Notes under the pieces: model-generated | Database searches by the model: none | What the model was told of the DNA's origin: nothing | The model's input: only the letters and a program-made list of their open reading frames with translations | Shown here: positions 9,048 to 17,581 of the stretch, piece after piece | How positions within the stretch are numbered: the stretch's first letter is position 1 | Layout of the letters: every line of letters starts with the position of its first letter | Source of the DNA: Chryseobacterium joostei | Lineage (GTDB): Bacteria > Bacteroidota > Bacteroidia > Flavobacteriales > Weeksellaceae | Direction: 5' to 3' | DNA length: 64,000 bases | Assembly: GCF_003815775.1 (NCBI RefSeq) | Contig: NZ_CP033926.1 | Location: forward strand, 3,720,001 to 3,784,000 | Made by a program: the position numbers and the translations under genes

Positions 9048-10205
9048 ATGAATAAGACTTTCAGAATATATGCTGTAATCTTCATCGTTGTGATGGTTAT
9101 TTTGGCATTGCTTGAAGTTAATAAAAAAGAAACCACCAACTGGCGTAAAAATTTTGACACCAATGAAAAGTCTCCTTTTGGCCTGTTTGTTTTTAATAAT
9201 GAAGCCAAGGATCTTTTTAAGAACAATCTGAAGAAGATTGATCAGGCTCCTTATGAATACTACAGTCAGTACAAAAAAAACAACCACAATATTGTTGTTA
9301 TTGAAAATGATATTGATGGTGAATCCTGGAAGAAAATTCTGGATCAGGTATCAAAAGGCTCAGATGCATTATTGATTGTGAGCCGGATGCCTAAGGAAAT
9401 TTCAGATAGCATCGGGTTTTATGATTCGGAGATTTCCTTTGAAGAACAGAATGTCTTGAAACTTACCGATACAAAATATCAGAATGATTTTATTAAATTG
9501 GATAAATTTCCGTCTGGTAGAGGATTTTCATTCATTAAACCTAACGTTGAAGTACTCGGGAAAACGGTAGAAGACAAAAATACAGATCAAGCCAACTTTA
9601 TTAAGGTGAAGTTTGGAAAGGGGAATATATATGCTCATAGCGAACCACTTTTTCTTACCAATTATTATCTGTTGAAACCCGGAAGTGTAAAGTATACACA
9701 AGATGTATTTTCTTATCTTCAGGACAGGGAAACCCTTTGGTTTGTGGAGAGCAGTACGAAATCTTCAAGTTTCTTTATGAGATTTGTACTGGGAAATCCA
9801 GCTTTGAAGTACGCCTGGTGGGTATTTCTGGGTGGATTGATCCTTTTCATCTTCTTTAATGCCAAGAGAAAACAAAGAATTGTCCCTGTCATAGAACCAT
9901 TGCGAAATACATCGTTAGATTTTGTAAAAAGCATTGGAAATCTTTATCTTCAGGAAGGAGATTTTCATGATATGATGGCCAAAAAAGCCCAATATTTCCT
10001 GAATAAGGTAAGAATGGATTTTCTTATTGATACCCAGAATTTAGATGATGAATTTGCCAAAAAGCTGCAGTTAAAGACCGGAAAAACAATGGAAATGATT
10101 AATGAAGCAATTCATCTTATCAAAAAAGGGCAGGATCCCTATTCCAGTGTGATGAAAGAAGATCTGGTAAGAATGAATAAGCTCCTTGATGAAATATTAA
10201 AATAA
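9048..10205 (+). CDS. DUF4350-domain membrane-anchored protein
   Basis: The 385-residue protein has an N-terminal helix (residues 5-22), a DUF4350 region with NWRKNFDTNEKSPFGLFVF and later a segment like the GATase1 fold (GKGNIYAHSEPLFLTNY), a second membrane helix near residues 255-275 (ALKYAWWVFLGGLILFIFF), and a cytoplasmic helical tail. It has no visible catalytic motif. It lies 11 bp after the DUF4129 gene and before the MoxR ATPase gene, the order typical for this cluster. Confidence 0.82.
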   Translation: MNKTFRIYAVIFIVVMVILALLEVNKKETTNWRKNFDTNEKSPFGLFVFNNEAKDLFKNNLKKIDQAPYEYYSQYKKNNHNIVVIENDIDGESWKKILDQVSKGSDALLIVSRMPKEISDSIGFYDSEISFEEQNVLKLTDTKYQNDFIKLDKFPSGRGFSFIKPNVEVLGKTVEDKNTDQANFIKVKFGKGNIYAHSEPLFLTNYYLLKPGSVKYTQDVFSYLQDRETLWFVESSTKSSSFFMRFVLGNPALKYAWWVFLGGLILFIFFNAKRKQRIVPVIEPLRNTSLDFVKSIGNLYLQEGDFHDMMAKKAQYFLNKVRMDFLIDTQNLDDEFAKKLQLKTGKTMEMINEAIHLIKKGQDPYSSVMKEDLVRMNKLLDEILK

Positions 10206-10240
10206 GAGCATCCTAACAGGATGATTTAATAAAAGATAGA

Positions 10241-11305
10241 ATGAGTTCTATCGAAAAACCAAAGATAAAAATTATGGAAAACTTTGATAACGAAAATATA
10301 GAAAATCAAACTTCTATAAACCTTAATAAAAACGAAGATCAGTTTCAGTCCCGTATTGATATGATTGAGCTTCGTGCAAGTCTGGATAAAGTAAAAGCCG
10401 AAATAGGCAAGGTGATTGTAGGACAGGAAAGCATGATAGAACATCTGTTGGCAGCATTGCTTTCTAATGGCCATGTACTGATTGAAGGAGTTCCAGGAGT
10501 AGCCAAAACAATTACAGCTAAGCTATTGGCAAAGACCATTGACGTAGGTTTCAGCAGAATTCAGTTTACACCGGATCTGATGCCTTCCGATATTTTAGGG
10601 ACTTCAATATTCAATGTGAAAAACTCAGAATTTGAATTTAAAAAAGGACCTATTTTCTCCAATTTTATATTAATTGATGAGATCAACAGATCACCGGCGA
10701 AAACACAGGCTGCATTGTTTGAAGTAATGGAAGAAAGGCAGATTACGATGGATGGTACCCGTTACATTATGGAGGAACCTTTCCTGGTTGTAGCTACACA
10801 GAACCCTATAGAGCATGAGGGAACATACAGGCTTCCTGAAGCTCAGCTTGACCGTTTTCTATTCAAAATTAATGTAGGGTATCCTAATCTTGAACAGGAA
10901 ATTACCATTATTAAGAACCAGCACGAAAGCAAAAAAGAAGATAAAACAGAGGGTGTAAACAAAGTAATTACTGCAGAGCAACTGAAAGGGTATCAGCATT
11001 TGGTAAAAGAAATCATTGTAGAGGCTCAGTTGATGGAATATATTGCTAAAATTATCATTAACACCAGAGAAAATCAATTCTTATATCTGGGGGCTTCACC
11101 AAGAGCATCCTTGGCACTGCTTACGGCTTCCAAAGCTTTTGCAGCATTAAGAGGAAGAGATTTTGTAACTCCCGAAGATATCAAGGAAGCAAGTTATGCT
11201 GTGTTAAGGCATAGAGTAATCGTTTCTCCGGAAAGAGAAATGGAAGGTCTAACTGCTGATGAAATTATCCGTCAAATTTTAGAAGGAATAGAAATTCCTA
11301 GATAG
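10241..11305 (+). CDS. MoxR-family AAA+ ATPase
   Basis: A 354-residue AAA+ ATPase of the MoxR group. Visible motifs: Walker A EGVPGVAKT near residue 85, Walker B FILIDEINR near residue 146, sensor 1 VATQNPIEHEGTY, and the arginine-finger and lid region GASPRASLAL near residue 285. MoxR ATPases act as chaperones that assemble metalloenzymes or envelope complexes together with VWA or DUF58 partners. An ATG at 10274 is an alternative start. Its natural partner, the DUF58 gene, is separated from it by a small inserted gene with repeats. Confidence 0.93.
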   Translation: MSSIEKPKIKIMENFDNENIENQTSINLNKNEDQFQSRIDMIELRASLDKVKAEIGKVIVGQESMIEHLLAALLSNGHVLIEGVPGVAKTITAKLLAKTIDVGFSRIQFTPDLMPSDILGTSIFNVKNSEFEFKKGPIFSNFILIDEINRSPAKTQAALFEVMEERQITMDGTRYIMEEPFLVVATQNPIEHEGTYRLPEAQLDRFLFKINVGYPNLEQEITIIKNQHESKKEDKTEGVNKVITAEQLKGYQHLVKEIIVEAQLMEYIAKIIINTRENQFLYLGASPRASLALLTASKAFAALRGRDFVTPEDIKEASYAVLRHRVIVSPEREMEGLTADEIIRQILEGIEIPR

Positions 11306-11310
11306 GTAGT

Positions 11311-11342
11311 AGATAATAGGTGGTGGGTAGCAGGTGATAGAG
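11311..11342 (+). repeat. Left arm of inverted repeat around the four-helix-bundle gene
   Basis: AGGTGGTGGGTAG at 11318-11330 is the exact reverse complement of CTACCCACCACCT at 11724-11736. Extending right, 23 of 25 positions match when the arms are paired. The surrounding sequence is GGT/GAT-rich, unlike coding DNA nearby. Confidence 0.75.
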
Positions 11343-11365
11343 AGTGAATGCTTAAATTATTACAT

Positions 11366-11674
11366 ATGGCAAATTTTAAAGAGCTTTTAGTTTGGCAGAA
11401 ATCTATTGATTTTGTTACTGACATTTATAGAGCGACAGAGCTTTTTCCTAAGAGTGAAATTTATGGATTGATTTCGCAAATAAGAAGAGCAGCTGTTTCC
11501 ATACCATCTAATATTGCTGAAGGAAATTCAAGAAGAAGTTGTGCTGAAATTGAAACACAGTTGACCATTTGCAAAAACCTTAATTTATTAAATGAAGAAA
11601 GTTATTTAAAATTAAATCAGGGAATTATTGAAATTACTAAAATGTTGAATGGTTTAATTAACTCCTTACAATAA
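11366..11674 (+). CDS. Four-helix-bundle protein (23S rRNA intervening-sequence family)
   Basis: The 102-residue protein matches the four-helix-bundle family named after ORFs inside 23S rRNA intervening sequences. Hallmarks: FKELLVWQKSIDFVTDIYRAT at the start, LISQIRRAAVSIPSNIAEGNSRRS in the middle (the most conserved stretch) and an E-rich third helix. Function is unknown; proteins of this type form pentamers and are spread widely as isolated cassettes. It stands between the MoxR and DUF58 genes, which are normally adjacent, and is framed by inverted repeats, so it appears to be an insertion. The start MANFKEL at 11366 is chosen over 11348 from family alignment. A paralogue lies at 21401. 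Confidence 0.9.
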   Translation: MANFKELLVWQKSIDFVTDIYRATELFPKSEIYGLISQIRRAAVSIPSNIAEGNSRRSCAEIETQLTICKNLNLLNEESYLKLNQGIIEITKMLNGLINSLQ

Positions 11675-11700
11675 TAATGAAAGAGATAAAGTTAATAAGG

Positions 11701-11738
11701 GGCCACCTAAAACCTATAACCTCCTACCCACCACCTAA
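11701..11738 (+). repeat. Right arm of inverted repeat around the four-helix-bundle gene
   Basis: CTACCCACCACCT at 11724-11736 pairs exactly with 11318-11330. The arm lies 27 bp after the end of the inserted gene's trailer and ends 5 bp before the DUF58 start codon. Confidence 0.75.
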
Positions 11739-11741
11739 ACA

Positions 11742-13064
11742 ATGAAAAACTTATACATTAATACACGTTTCTTCTTTACACTTATCGGAGTGGGGGTACT
11801 GTATGTTCTTGCATTTTTCTTTCCGGGGTTGATATGGGTTGCCCATATTGTACTGCTACTCTGTTTTCTTGCCGTCATGGTAGATTATTTGCTGATTTTT
11901 AATCAAAAAAAAGCTTTACAGGCACAGAGGATTTTACCGGAAAAATTGTCCAATGGTGATGAAAATTTTGTAAAGATTGATATTAAAAATAATTACAGCT
12001 TTAAGATCACCACTAAAATTATCGATGAAATTCCGTTTCAATTTCAGAAAAGAGATTTCCTGATTGAAAAACAGATTAACCCAGGAGCAAATACTTTCTT
12101 TCAATATACGCTGGAACCTAAGGAAAGAGGACAATATCATTTCGGAAGTCTGAATATTTATGCTTCATCACCGCTGGGATTTGTCTCAAAAAGATTTAAC
12201 TTTCAGAAAGATGCAATGCTTGCGTCTTATCCATCCTTTGTTCATCTCAGAAAATATGAGTTGATGGCTTTACAGAGCGAATTTTTGTTAGGCGGAATCA
12301 AGAAAGTGAGAAAGCTGGGACATACGATGGAATTTGAACAGATTAAGGAATATGTTCCCGGAGACGACATCAGAACAATTAACTGGAAGGCTACATCCAA
12401 GGCTAATCGGTTAATGGTCAATCAGTTTCAGGATGAAAAATCACAGCGTATTTTTATGCTGATTGATAAGGGACGAACCATGAAGATGCCTTTTAACGGA
12501 TTAAGTTTATTGGATTATTCCATCAATGCTACCATGGCGCTGTCTCATATTATTTTAAGAAAAGGAGATAGAGCAGGGATGATGACATTCTCAAAAAAAG
12601 CTGAAAATAAAATTGCAGCGGAGAATAAATCAGGGCAATTGAAAAAAATATCAGAGGCACTTTATAATATTAAAACAGATTTCTTTGAAAGTGATTTCAA
12701 CCGTTTGTATCAGGATGTGAAATACTCTCTCAACCAGAGAAGTCTGATTCTGCTGTTTACCAACTTTGAAACGTTGGACGGATTGAACCGACAGTTGAAA
12801 TATCTTCGTGGAATTGCAAAGAATCACCTGTTGGTAGTGGTGTTTTTCAAGAACTCAGAATTACAGACCATGATTAACAAGAATCCTGAAAATATGCAGG
12901 AAATCTATGATGAAATTGTAGCCGAAAAATTTGAATTTGAAAAGAAACTCATCATTCAGGAGCTTCGTAAGTATGGAATCTATACCGTATATACCCTTCC
13001 GGAAAATTTGAATATCGATGTTATCAATAAGTATTTGGAGATAAAAGCGAGAGGAATTTTATAA
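11742..13064 (+). CDS. DUF58-domain protein
   Basis: The 440-residue protein has two N-terminal membrane helices (about residues 8-28 and 30-50), a beta-rich periplasm-like part, and the DUF58 signature GHTMEFEQIKEYVPGDDIRTINWKATSKANRLMVNQF at about residues 190-230, followed by a VWA-like domain (IFMLIDKGRTMKM). DUF58/VWA proteins are the usual partners of MoxR ATPases. It is the last member of the cluster that starts at 6323. Confidence 0.92.
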   Translation: MKNLYINTRFFFTLIGVGVLYVLAFFFPGLIWVAHIVLLLCFLAVMVDYLLIFNQKKALQAQRILPEKLSNGDENFVKIDIKNNYSFKITTKIIDEIPFQFQKRDFLIEKQINPGANTFFQYTLEPKERGQYHFGSLNIYASSPLGFVSKRFNFQKDAMLASYPSFVHLRKYELMALQSEFLLGGIKKVRKLGHTMEFEQIKEYVPGDDIRTINWKATSKANRLMVNQFQDEKSQRIFMLIDKGRTMKMPFNGLSLLDYSINATMALSHIILRKGDRAGMMTFSKKAENKIAAENKSGQLKKISEALYNIKTDFFESDFNRLYQDVKYSLNQRSLILLFTNFETLDGLNRQLKYLRGIAKNHLLVVVFFKNSELQTMINKNPENMQEIYDEIVAEKFEFEKKLIIQELRKYGIYTVYTLPENLNIDVINKYLEIKARGIL

Positions 13065-13094
13065 AATATTTTAAATTACAAATCAAAAAATAAA

Positions 13095-14033
13095 ATGGAA
13101 CTAAAAGAAAAGGCAGGTGCACTTTTGAAAATAGCTGCATTAAATGAAGGGGCAAAAGAATATATTCTTAACAATCCTGAGCTCTTTAAACTCTTACTGA
13201 AAGCAGCTAAAAGATATATAGGAGGAGAAAAAATGGAAGAAGCTATTGTTACTGCTAAAAGAATTAATGCTAAAGGACTTCCAACTTCACTAGAGTTTAT
13301 GGGGGAAAGTACCCGTTCTGTGGAAGAATCAGAATTGGTAACTCAACATTTCACTAATTTGATTAATAAAGTGAAAGAAGAGAATATTAATTCTATCATT
13401 TCTTTGGATTTATCTCATATAGGTCTTGCAATTGATAAGGATCTCGCTTATAATAATTTAGTGTTATTAGCAGAATCAGCTTATAAAAAAGATATTGAAA
13501 TAGTGATTAGCGCAGAGGGAATTGATAGAACTGATAATATTATTAATACCTTTTGTAAAATATCGCCTGATTTTCCCAATGTAGGAATTACCCTTCAGGC
13601 TTATTTAAACCGTACTCCAAAAGACCTTGAACGAATATTGAATGAAACACAAGGGAAAATAAGAATTGTAAAAGGGGCTTTTGCTGTTCCTTCAGGACAT
13701 GCTGTAGAGAGAGGAAAACATTTAGACGACCTATACATTAAATATATTGAAACACTTTTCCTTAAAAACAGAAGGTGTTCTATTGCTACCCATCATAATA
13801 TAGTTCAAAATAGAGTTAAAGAGCTCATTGAACAATATGATATTCCAAAATCTAAGTATGAATTTGAAATGTTACTGGGAATACAGGAAGATCTGTTGAA
13901 TGAAATGTATAAAGAAGGTTACCCATGCCGGCAGTATATAGTGTATGGTGATGAATGGTATTTGTACCTGTGTAACCGAATTGCAGAAAATCCGGATAAT
14001 CTTTTTCAGGCTATGGTTGATATCATGTCTTAG
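13095..14033 (+). CDS. Proline dehydrogenase-family flavoenzyme-like protein
   Basis: The 312-residue protein follows the PRODH TIM barrel: LGIAIDKDL-type early strands, GITLQAYLNRTPKDL, RIVKGAF near residue 195, IATHHNIV near 235, KYEFEMLLGIQEDLL near 255, and a final YGDEWYLYLCNRIAENPDN. In characterised enzymes this last motif carries two adjacent arginines that hold the proline carboxylate; here the first is Asn294 and only Arg295 remains. It could therefore act on a related substrate or be a divergent proline dehydrogenase. Known enzymes oxidise proline to pyrroline-5-carboxylate with FAD. The gene starts 30 bp after the DUF58 gene. Confidence 0.72.
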   Translation: MELKEKAGALLKIAALNEGAKEYILNNPELFKLLLKAAKRYIGGEKMEEAIVTAKRINAKGLPTSLEFMGESTRSVEESELVTQHFTNLINKVKEENINSIISLDLSHIGLAIDKDLAYNNLVLLAESAYKKDIEIVISAEGIDRTDNIINTFCKISPDFPNVGITLQAYLNRTPKDLERILNETQGKIRIVKGAFAVPSGHAVERGKHLDDLYIKYIETLFLKNRRCSIATHHNIVQNRVKELIEQYDIPKSKYEFEMLLGIQEDLLNEMYKEGYPCRQYIVYGDEWYLYLCNRIAENPDNLFQAMVDIMS

Positions 14034-14107
14034 CCCCAAGGTTTAATCCCCAAAGTTTTTTATATTTGAATGAAAATATAAAAAATCCTGAAATATAAAT
14101 CCGTACA

Positions 14108-14527
14108 ATGAAAATTACACTGAACAGAATAAACGACGACTTTTTATTTGAATGTACAAACGCTCAAGGAAATTCTATCCTTTTGGATAATACTTCCCAG
14201 CCGGGAGCTAAAGGAGTTTCTCCAATGGAGAGTGTACTGATGGCAGTAGCAGGATGCAGCGGAATAGATGTGGTTTCTATTCTGAAGAAGCAGCGTCAGG
14301 AAATTAAAAGTTTTCAGGCAGAAGTAGAAGGAGAGAGAGTACAGGTAGATGACGCCAAGCCTTTTAAGTCAATCAATGTAAAATTTCTTTTAGAGGGAGA
14401 GATTGATCCTAAAAAAGCTCAAAAGGCAGCAGAACTGTCTTTTGAAAAATATTGTTCTGTATCAAAAACTTTAGAGCCTAATGTAGAAATAGGATATGAA
14501 GTCTTCGTTAACGGAGAAAAAATTTAA
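14108..14527 (+). CDS. OsmC-family peroxiredoxin-like protein
   Basis: The 139-residue protein is of the OsmC/Ohr fold. Both redox cysteines expected in the family are present: one in MAVAGCSGIDVVSIL (near residue 50) and one in FEKYCSVSKTL (near residue 119). Such proteins reduce organic hydroperoxides in the cytoplasm. It is closer to the YhfA-like OsmC branch than to Ohr by its short N-terminus, but the branch is not certain. It ends 19 bp before a strong bidirectional terminator. Confidence 0.88.
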   Translation: MKITLNRINDDFLFECTNAQGNSILLDNTSQPGAKGVSPMESVLMAVAGCSGIDVVSILKKQRQEIKSFQAEVEGERVQVDDAKPFKSINVKFLLEGEIDPKKAQKAAELSFEKYCSVSKTLEPNVEIGYEVFVNGEKI

Positions 14528-14545
14528 TCTCTGATATAAAAATAG

Positions 14546-14575
14546 AAAAAGCCGGATAATTTATCCGGCTTTTTT
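14546..14575. terminator. Bidirectional terminator between osmC-like and GH63-like genes
   Basis: AAAAAGCCGGAT pairs with ATCCGGCTTTTT around a short AATTT-type loop; A and T tracts flank the stem on both sides, so it can stop transcription from both convergent genes. Confidence 0.92.
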
Positions 14576-14604
14576 ATTACTCATTACCTATTATTCATTG
14601 TTTA

Positions 14605-17220
14605 TTAAAAGGTAAGTCTGGGTTTTATCAACTTTGCTACGGTGGCAGTCCATCCTGTCTGGTGGGAAGCACCTACGCCACGTCCGTTATCCCCATGGAA
14701 ATATTCAAAGAATGTAATATAATCCTTAAAATGCTCATCGTAATTGAACTTTGGGTTTCCTCCATTAAAAGCACGTTGCCCATGTTCATCCTTTAAGAAA
14801 ATAGAACAAAGTCTTTTGCTTATGTTTTGAGCTACTTCATCAAGGTTTTTCTTTTCACCACTTCCGGTTGGAAGTTCTACTTTCAGACTGTTTCCATAAT
14901 AATAATGGAAACGCTGTAAACTTTCTACAATCAGAAAATTAATAGGGAACCAGATGGGTCCACGCCAGTTGCTGTTTCCTCCAAACATTCGGCTGTCGCT
15001 TTCTGCAGGAGTATAGTAAACCATATTTTCATTCCCATGTACAGAAAATACAAACGGGTTTTCTTCATATACCTTAGACATGGCACGGATTCCATAAGAA
15101 CTTAAAAATTCCTTTTCATCAAGCATTCTGGTTAAAACCTTTGTCAGTCTATTTTTACGAAGAATACTCATCAGGTGTTTTCTCCCTTGCCCTTCCTCAT
15201 CCCAGTGGGAGACAAGTTTGGTGAGTTCCGGCTTATTTTTCAAGATCCATTCCATTCTGGTTTTGAAGTTGGGCATCTTTTCAAGCAGTCTGTGATCAAC
15301 AATTTCTACTGCAAACAATGGAATTAATCCAACAATACTTCTCAATCTTAAAGAAACACTATTTCCGTTTCCAAGCTGGAGAACATCATAGAAGAAACCA
15401 TCTTCCTCATTCCATAGCCCTTTTGTTCCTTCACCCAGATTTTCCATTGCCTCAGCGATATAAAGATAGTGCTCAAAGAATTTGATGGCCATATCTTCAT
15501 ACACCTGATAATATTGAGCAAGTTCCATGGCAATACGCATCATGTTTAATGCATACATGGCCATCCAGCTTGTTCCATCTGCCTGCTCAAGATGCTGACC
15601 ATCCTGTAAAACCATGTTTCTATCAAAGGCACCAATATTATCCAGCCCAAGGAAACCACCACCGAAAATATTATTTCCGTTTTTATCCTTTCTGTTCACC
15701 CACCATGTAAAGTTCAGAAGAAGTTTTTGGAATACTTTCTCCAAAAACAACAAATCGGGTTTGCCGTTATTTTTCTCATCAATCTTAAAAACCCTGAAGC
15801 AGGACCATGCATGTACAGGAGGATTCACATCACTCATATTCCATTCATAGGCAGGAAGTTGTCCGTTAGGATGCATATACCATTCCTTGGTAAGAAGTAA
15901 AAGCTGTCCTTTGGCAAATTCTGCATCAATGATGGATAAAGGAACACAATGGAATGCCAGATCCCAGGTTGCGTACCAAGGATATTCCCACTTATCAGGC
16001 ATGGAAATAATATCTTTATTGTGAAGATGATTCCATTCCGTATTTCTTACATATTCATTAAAGTTTCTGGGAGCCTCAAAATTAGGATCACCTTTCAGCC
16101 ACTTCCCGATATTGTAGTGATAAAACTGCTTATTCCAAAGAAGTCCGGCAAAAGCCTGCCTTTGAACATTCTTTTCATCTTCATTGGTTGTATCGTTTTG
16201 AACTTCGCTATAAAACTCTTCAGTTTCAGCTATTCTGGTTCTGAATATTTCATCAAAATTTTCAAAAGGTTCATCACTTTCATTAGGACATAATCTGAAT
16301 TCAAAAACCTTGGATTGCCCGCCTCCGATAAATTCATCAATCAGAAAAGACGCCTTGGTGCCTCTTTTTTCAGGATTTACTGTATTACTTTGATGAATAA
16401 TAAAATCATTGATCCCATCTTTAAAGTAGGAGTTTTCTGCTTGGGGCGTTCCATATAACTTTGGAGTATTGGTTTCATTATCACAAAATATACTTTGAGC
16501 ATTTGAATTTCTTGAATACAACTTTTTAATGGAAATGCTATCGTGTCCAATATCAATACTTCCATCATGGGAAGCATTCATCTGTGCTTTATAAGTGTTA
16601 TAGCCCCATTTCCAGTTATTTCTGAACCAGGCAGTAGGCGCCACTACAATGGGAGCGTCGTTTTGGCTTCGGTTGCAAATAGTAACTCTGGCCAGAATAT
16701 CATTGTGATCAGCCTTGCAGTATTCAATGAAGATGTCAAAATACTCATCATGGTCAAAGATTCCCGTATCGAAGATCTCATATTCCGGTTCCTGTTTACT
16801 GCGTCGTCCATTTTCGGCAACTAGATCATCGTACGGAAATTCATTAATAGGATATTTGTAAACCATCTTCATATAGCTATGAGTAGGCGTATTATCCAAA
16901 TAATAGAAGATTTCCTTGATATCTTCGCCGTGATTTCCCTGTGGATTACTCAATCCAAAGAAACGCTCCTTTACAATTTTATCTCTTTTATTCCAGAATG
17001 AAAAAGCAAAGCAGAATAATTGCTTTACATCGGAAATTCCGGCAATACCTTCTTCTCCCCAACGGTATGTATAACTTTCAGCATTATCATGATTGGTATA
17101 GTTCCATGCATTTCCATTGGTGCTGTAGTCTTCACGTACATTTCCCCATTGCCGGTTGCTTACATAAGGTCCCCAGTTTTTCCATTTGGTATCTTGTAAT
17201 CTTTCTTTTTCGGCGATCAT
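14605..17220 (-). CDS. MGH1-like glycoside hydrolase (GH63-related glucosidase)
   Basis: The 871-residue protein resembles GH63-like enzymes annotated as glucosidase or mannosyl-glycerate hydrolase relatives. It has an N-terminal beta-sandwich part (residues 1-330) and a C-terminal (alpha/alpha)6 barrel. Typical segments include KWEYPWYATWDLAFH around residue 415, DGQHLEQADGTSWMAMY around 545, GGNSNWRGPIWFPINFLIVE around 760, and GASHQTGWTATVAKLI at the C-terminus. No signal peptide is visible, so it is likely cytoplasmic and may act on glucosylglycerate or an alpha-glucoside. The substrate is inferred. The gene is monocistronic and starts 130 bp from the promoter of the methionine operon. 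Confidence 0.88.
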   Translation of the reverse strand: MIAEKERLQDTKWKNWGPYVSNRQWGNVREDYSTNGNAWNYTNHDNAESYTYRWGEEGIAGISDVKQLFCFAFSFWNKRDKIVKERFFGLSNPQGNHGEDIKEIFYYLDNTPTHSYMKMVYKYPINEFPYDDLVAENGRRSKQEPEYEIFDTGIFDHDEYFDIFIEYCKADHNDILARVTICNRSQNDAPIVVAPTAWFRNNWKWGYNTYKAQMNASHDGSIDIGHDSISIKKLYSRNSNAQSIFCDNETNTPKLYGTPQAENSYFKDGINDFIIHQSNTVNPEKRGTKASFLIDEFIGGGQSKVFEFRLCPNESDEPFENFDEIFRTRIAETEEFYSEVQNDTTNEDEKNVQRQAFAGLLWNKQFYHYNIGKWLKGDPNFEAPRNFNEYVRNTEWNHLHNKDIISMPDKWEYPWYATWDLAFHCVPLSIIDAEFAKGQLLLLTKEWYMHPNGQLPAYEWNMSDVNPPVHAWSCFRVFKIDEKNNGKPDLLFLEKVFQKLLLNFTWWVNRKDKNGNNIFGGGFLGLDNIGAFDRNMVLQDGQHLEQADGTSWMAMYALNMMRIAMELAQYYQVYEDMAIKFFEHYLYIAEAMENLGEGTKGLWNEEDGFFYDVLQLGNGNSVSLRLRSIVGLIPLFAVEIVDHRLLEKMPNFKTRMEWILKNKPELTKLVSHWDEEGQGRKHLMSILRKNRLTKVLTRMLDEKEFLSSYGIRAMSKVYEENPFVFSVHGNENMVYYTPAESDSRMFGGNSNWRGPIWFPINFLIVESLQRFHYYYGNSLKVELPTGSGEKKNLDEVAQNISKRLCSIFLKDEHGQRAFNGGNPKFNYDEHFKDYITFFEYFHGDNGRGVGASHQTGWTATVAKLIKPRLTF

Positions 17221-17350
17221 ATATCATCATTTTCCATACGAAGTTAGTTTTTTTGCAAAATAATTCCAATTCCCTCCATCTGAATAATTATTAATATGGT
17301 CTTGAAAGACTTGTGTTTAAGGGCTTTTTTAAATATTAAATTAATTTTTT

Positions 17351-17380
17351 TTTGATTTTAAAAGAAAAGAACTACCTTTG
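17351..17380 (+). promoter_or_regulatory. Promoter of the SAM riboswitch-methionine operon
   Basis: TTTG at 17351-17354 and TACCTTTG at 17373-17380 match the flavobacterial -33 (TTG) and -7 (TAnnTTTG) boxes with an 18-bp spacer. Transcription would begin about 17386, some 24 bases before the riboswitch aptamer. This explains most of the 361-bp gap between the GH63-like and metX-like genes, together with the riboswitch. Confidence 0.8.
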
Positions 17381-17409
17381 CATCATTCGTTCATTCAAAT
17401 ATTGAAAAT

Positions 17410-17513
17410 GTTATCAAGAAAGGTTGAGGGATTAGACCCTATGAAACCTTAGCAACCCTTTGCGCAAGCAAAGAAGGTGCTACGTTCTACCAAAATTATT
17501 TTGGACAGATAAC
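17410..17513 (+). ncRNA. SAM riboswitch (S-box, SAM-I class)
   Basis: The S-box core is directly readable: TATCAAGAAAGGTTGAGGGA, then ACCCTATGAAACCTTAGCAACC, then AAGGTGCTACGTTCTACC, and the closing GACAGATAAC. GTTATC at 17410-17415 pairs with GATAAC at 17508-17513 as stem P1, and the K-turn AAGA...GGGA elements are in place. SAM-I aptamers bind S-adenosylmethionine and turn down downstream methionine genes. The 68 bases to the next start codon hold only a weak hairpin (GCCA 17532-17535 with TGGC 17543-17546) and no strong T-tract terminator, so control may be translational or by a weak attenuator. Confidence 0.95.
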
Positions 17514-17581
17514 TTACTGAAGTTCTTTTCAGCCATTTCTTGTGGCATTTTCAATTGTATTAAAATAATAATATAATAGAA

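Noticed and set aside
9018..9287. An 89-residue minus-strand frame opposite the DUF4350 gene start
   Set aside because: It is antisense to the DUF4350 N-terminus and overlaps the intergenic space only by a few bases; no family signature.
15949..16293. A 114-residue plus-strand frame inside the GH63-like gene
   Set aside because: It lies fully antisense to a well-supported enzyme gene and resembles no family.
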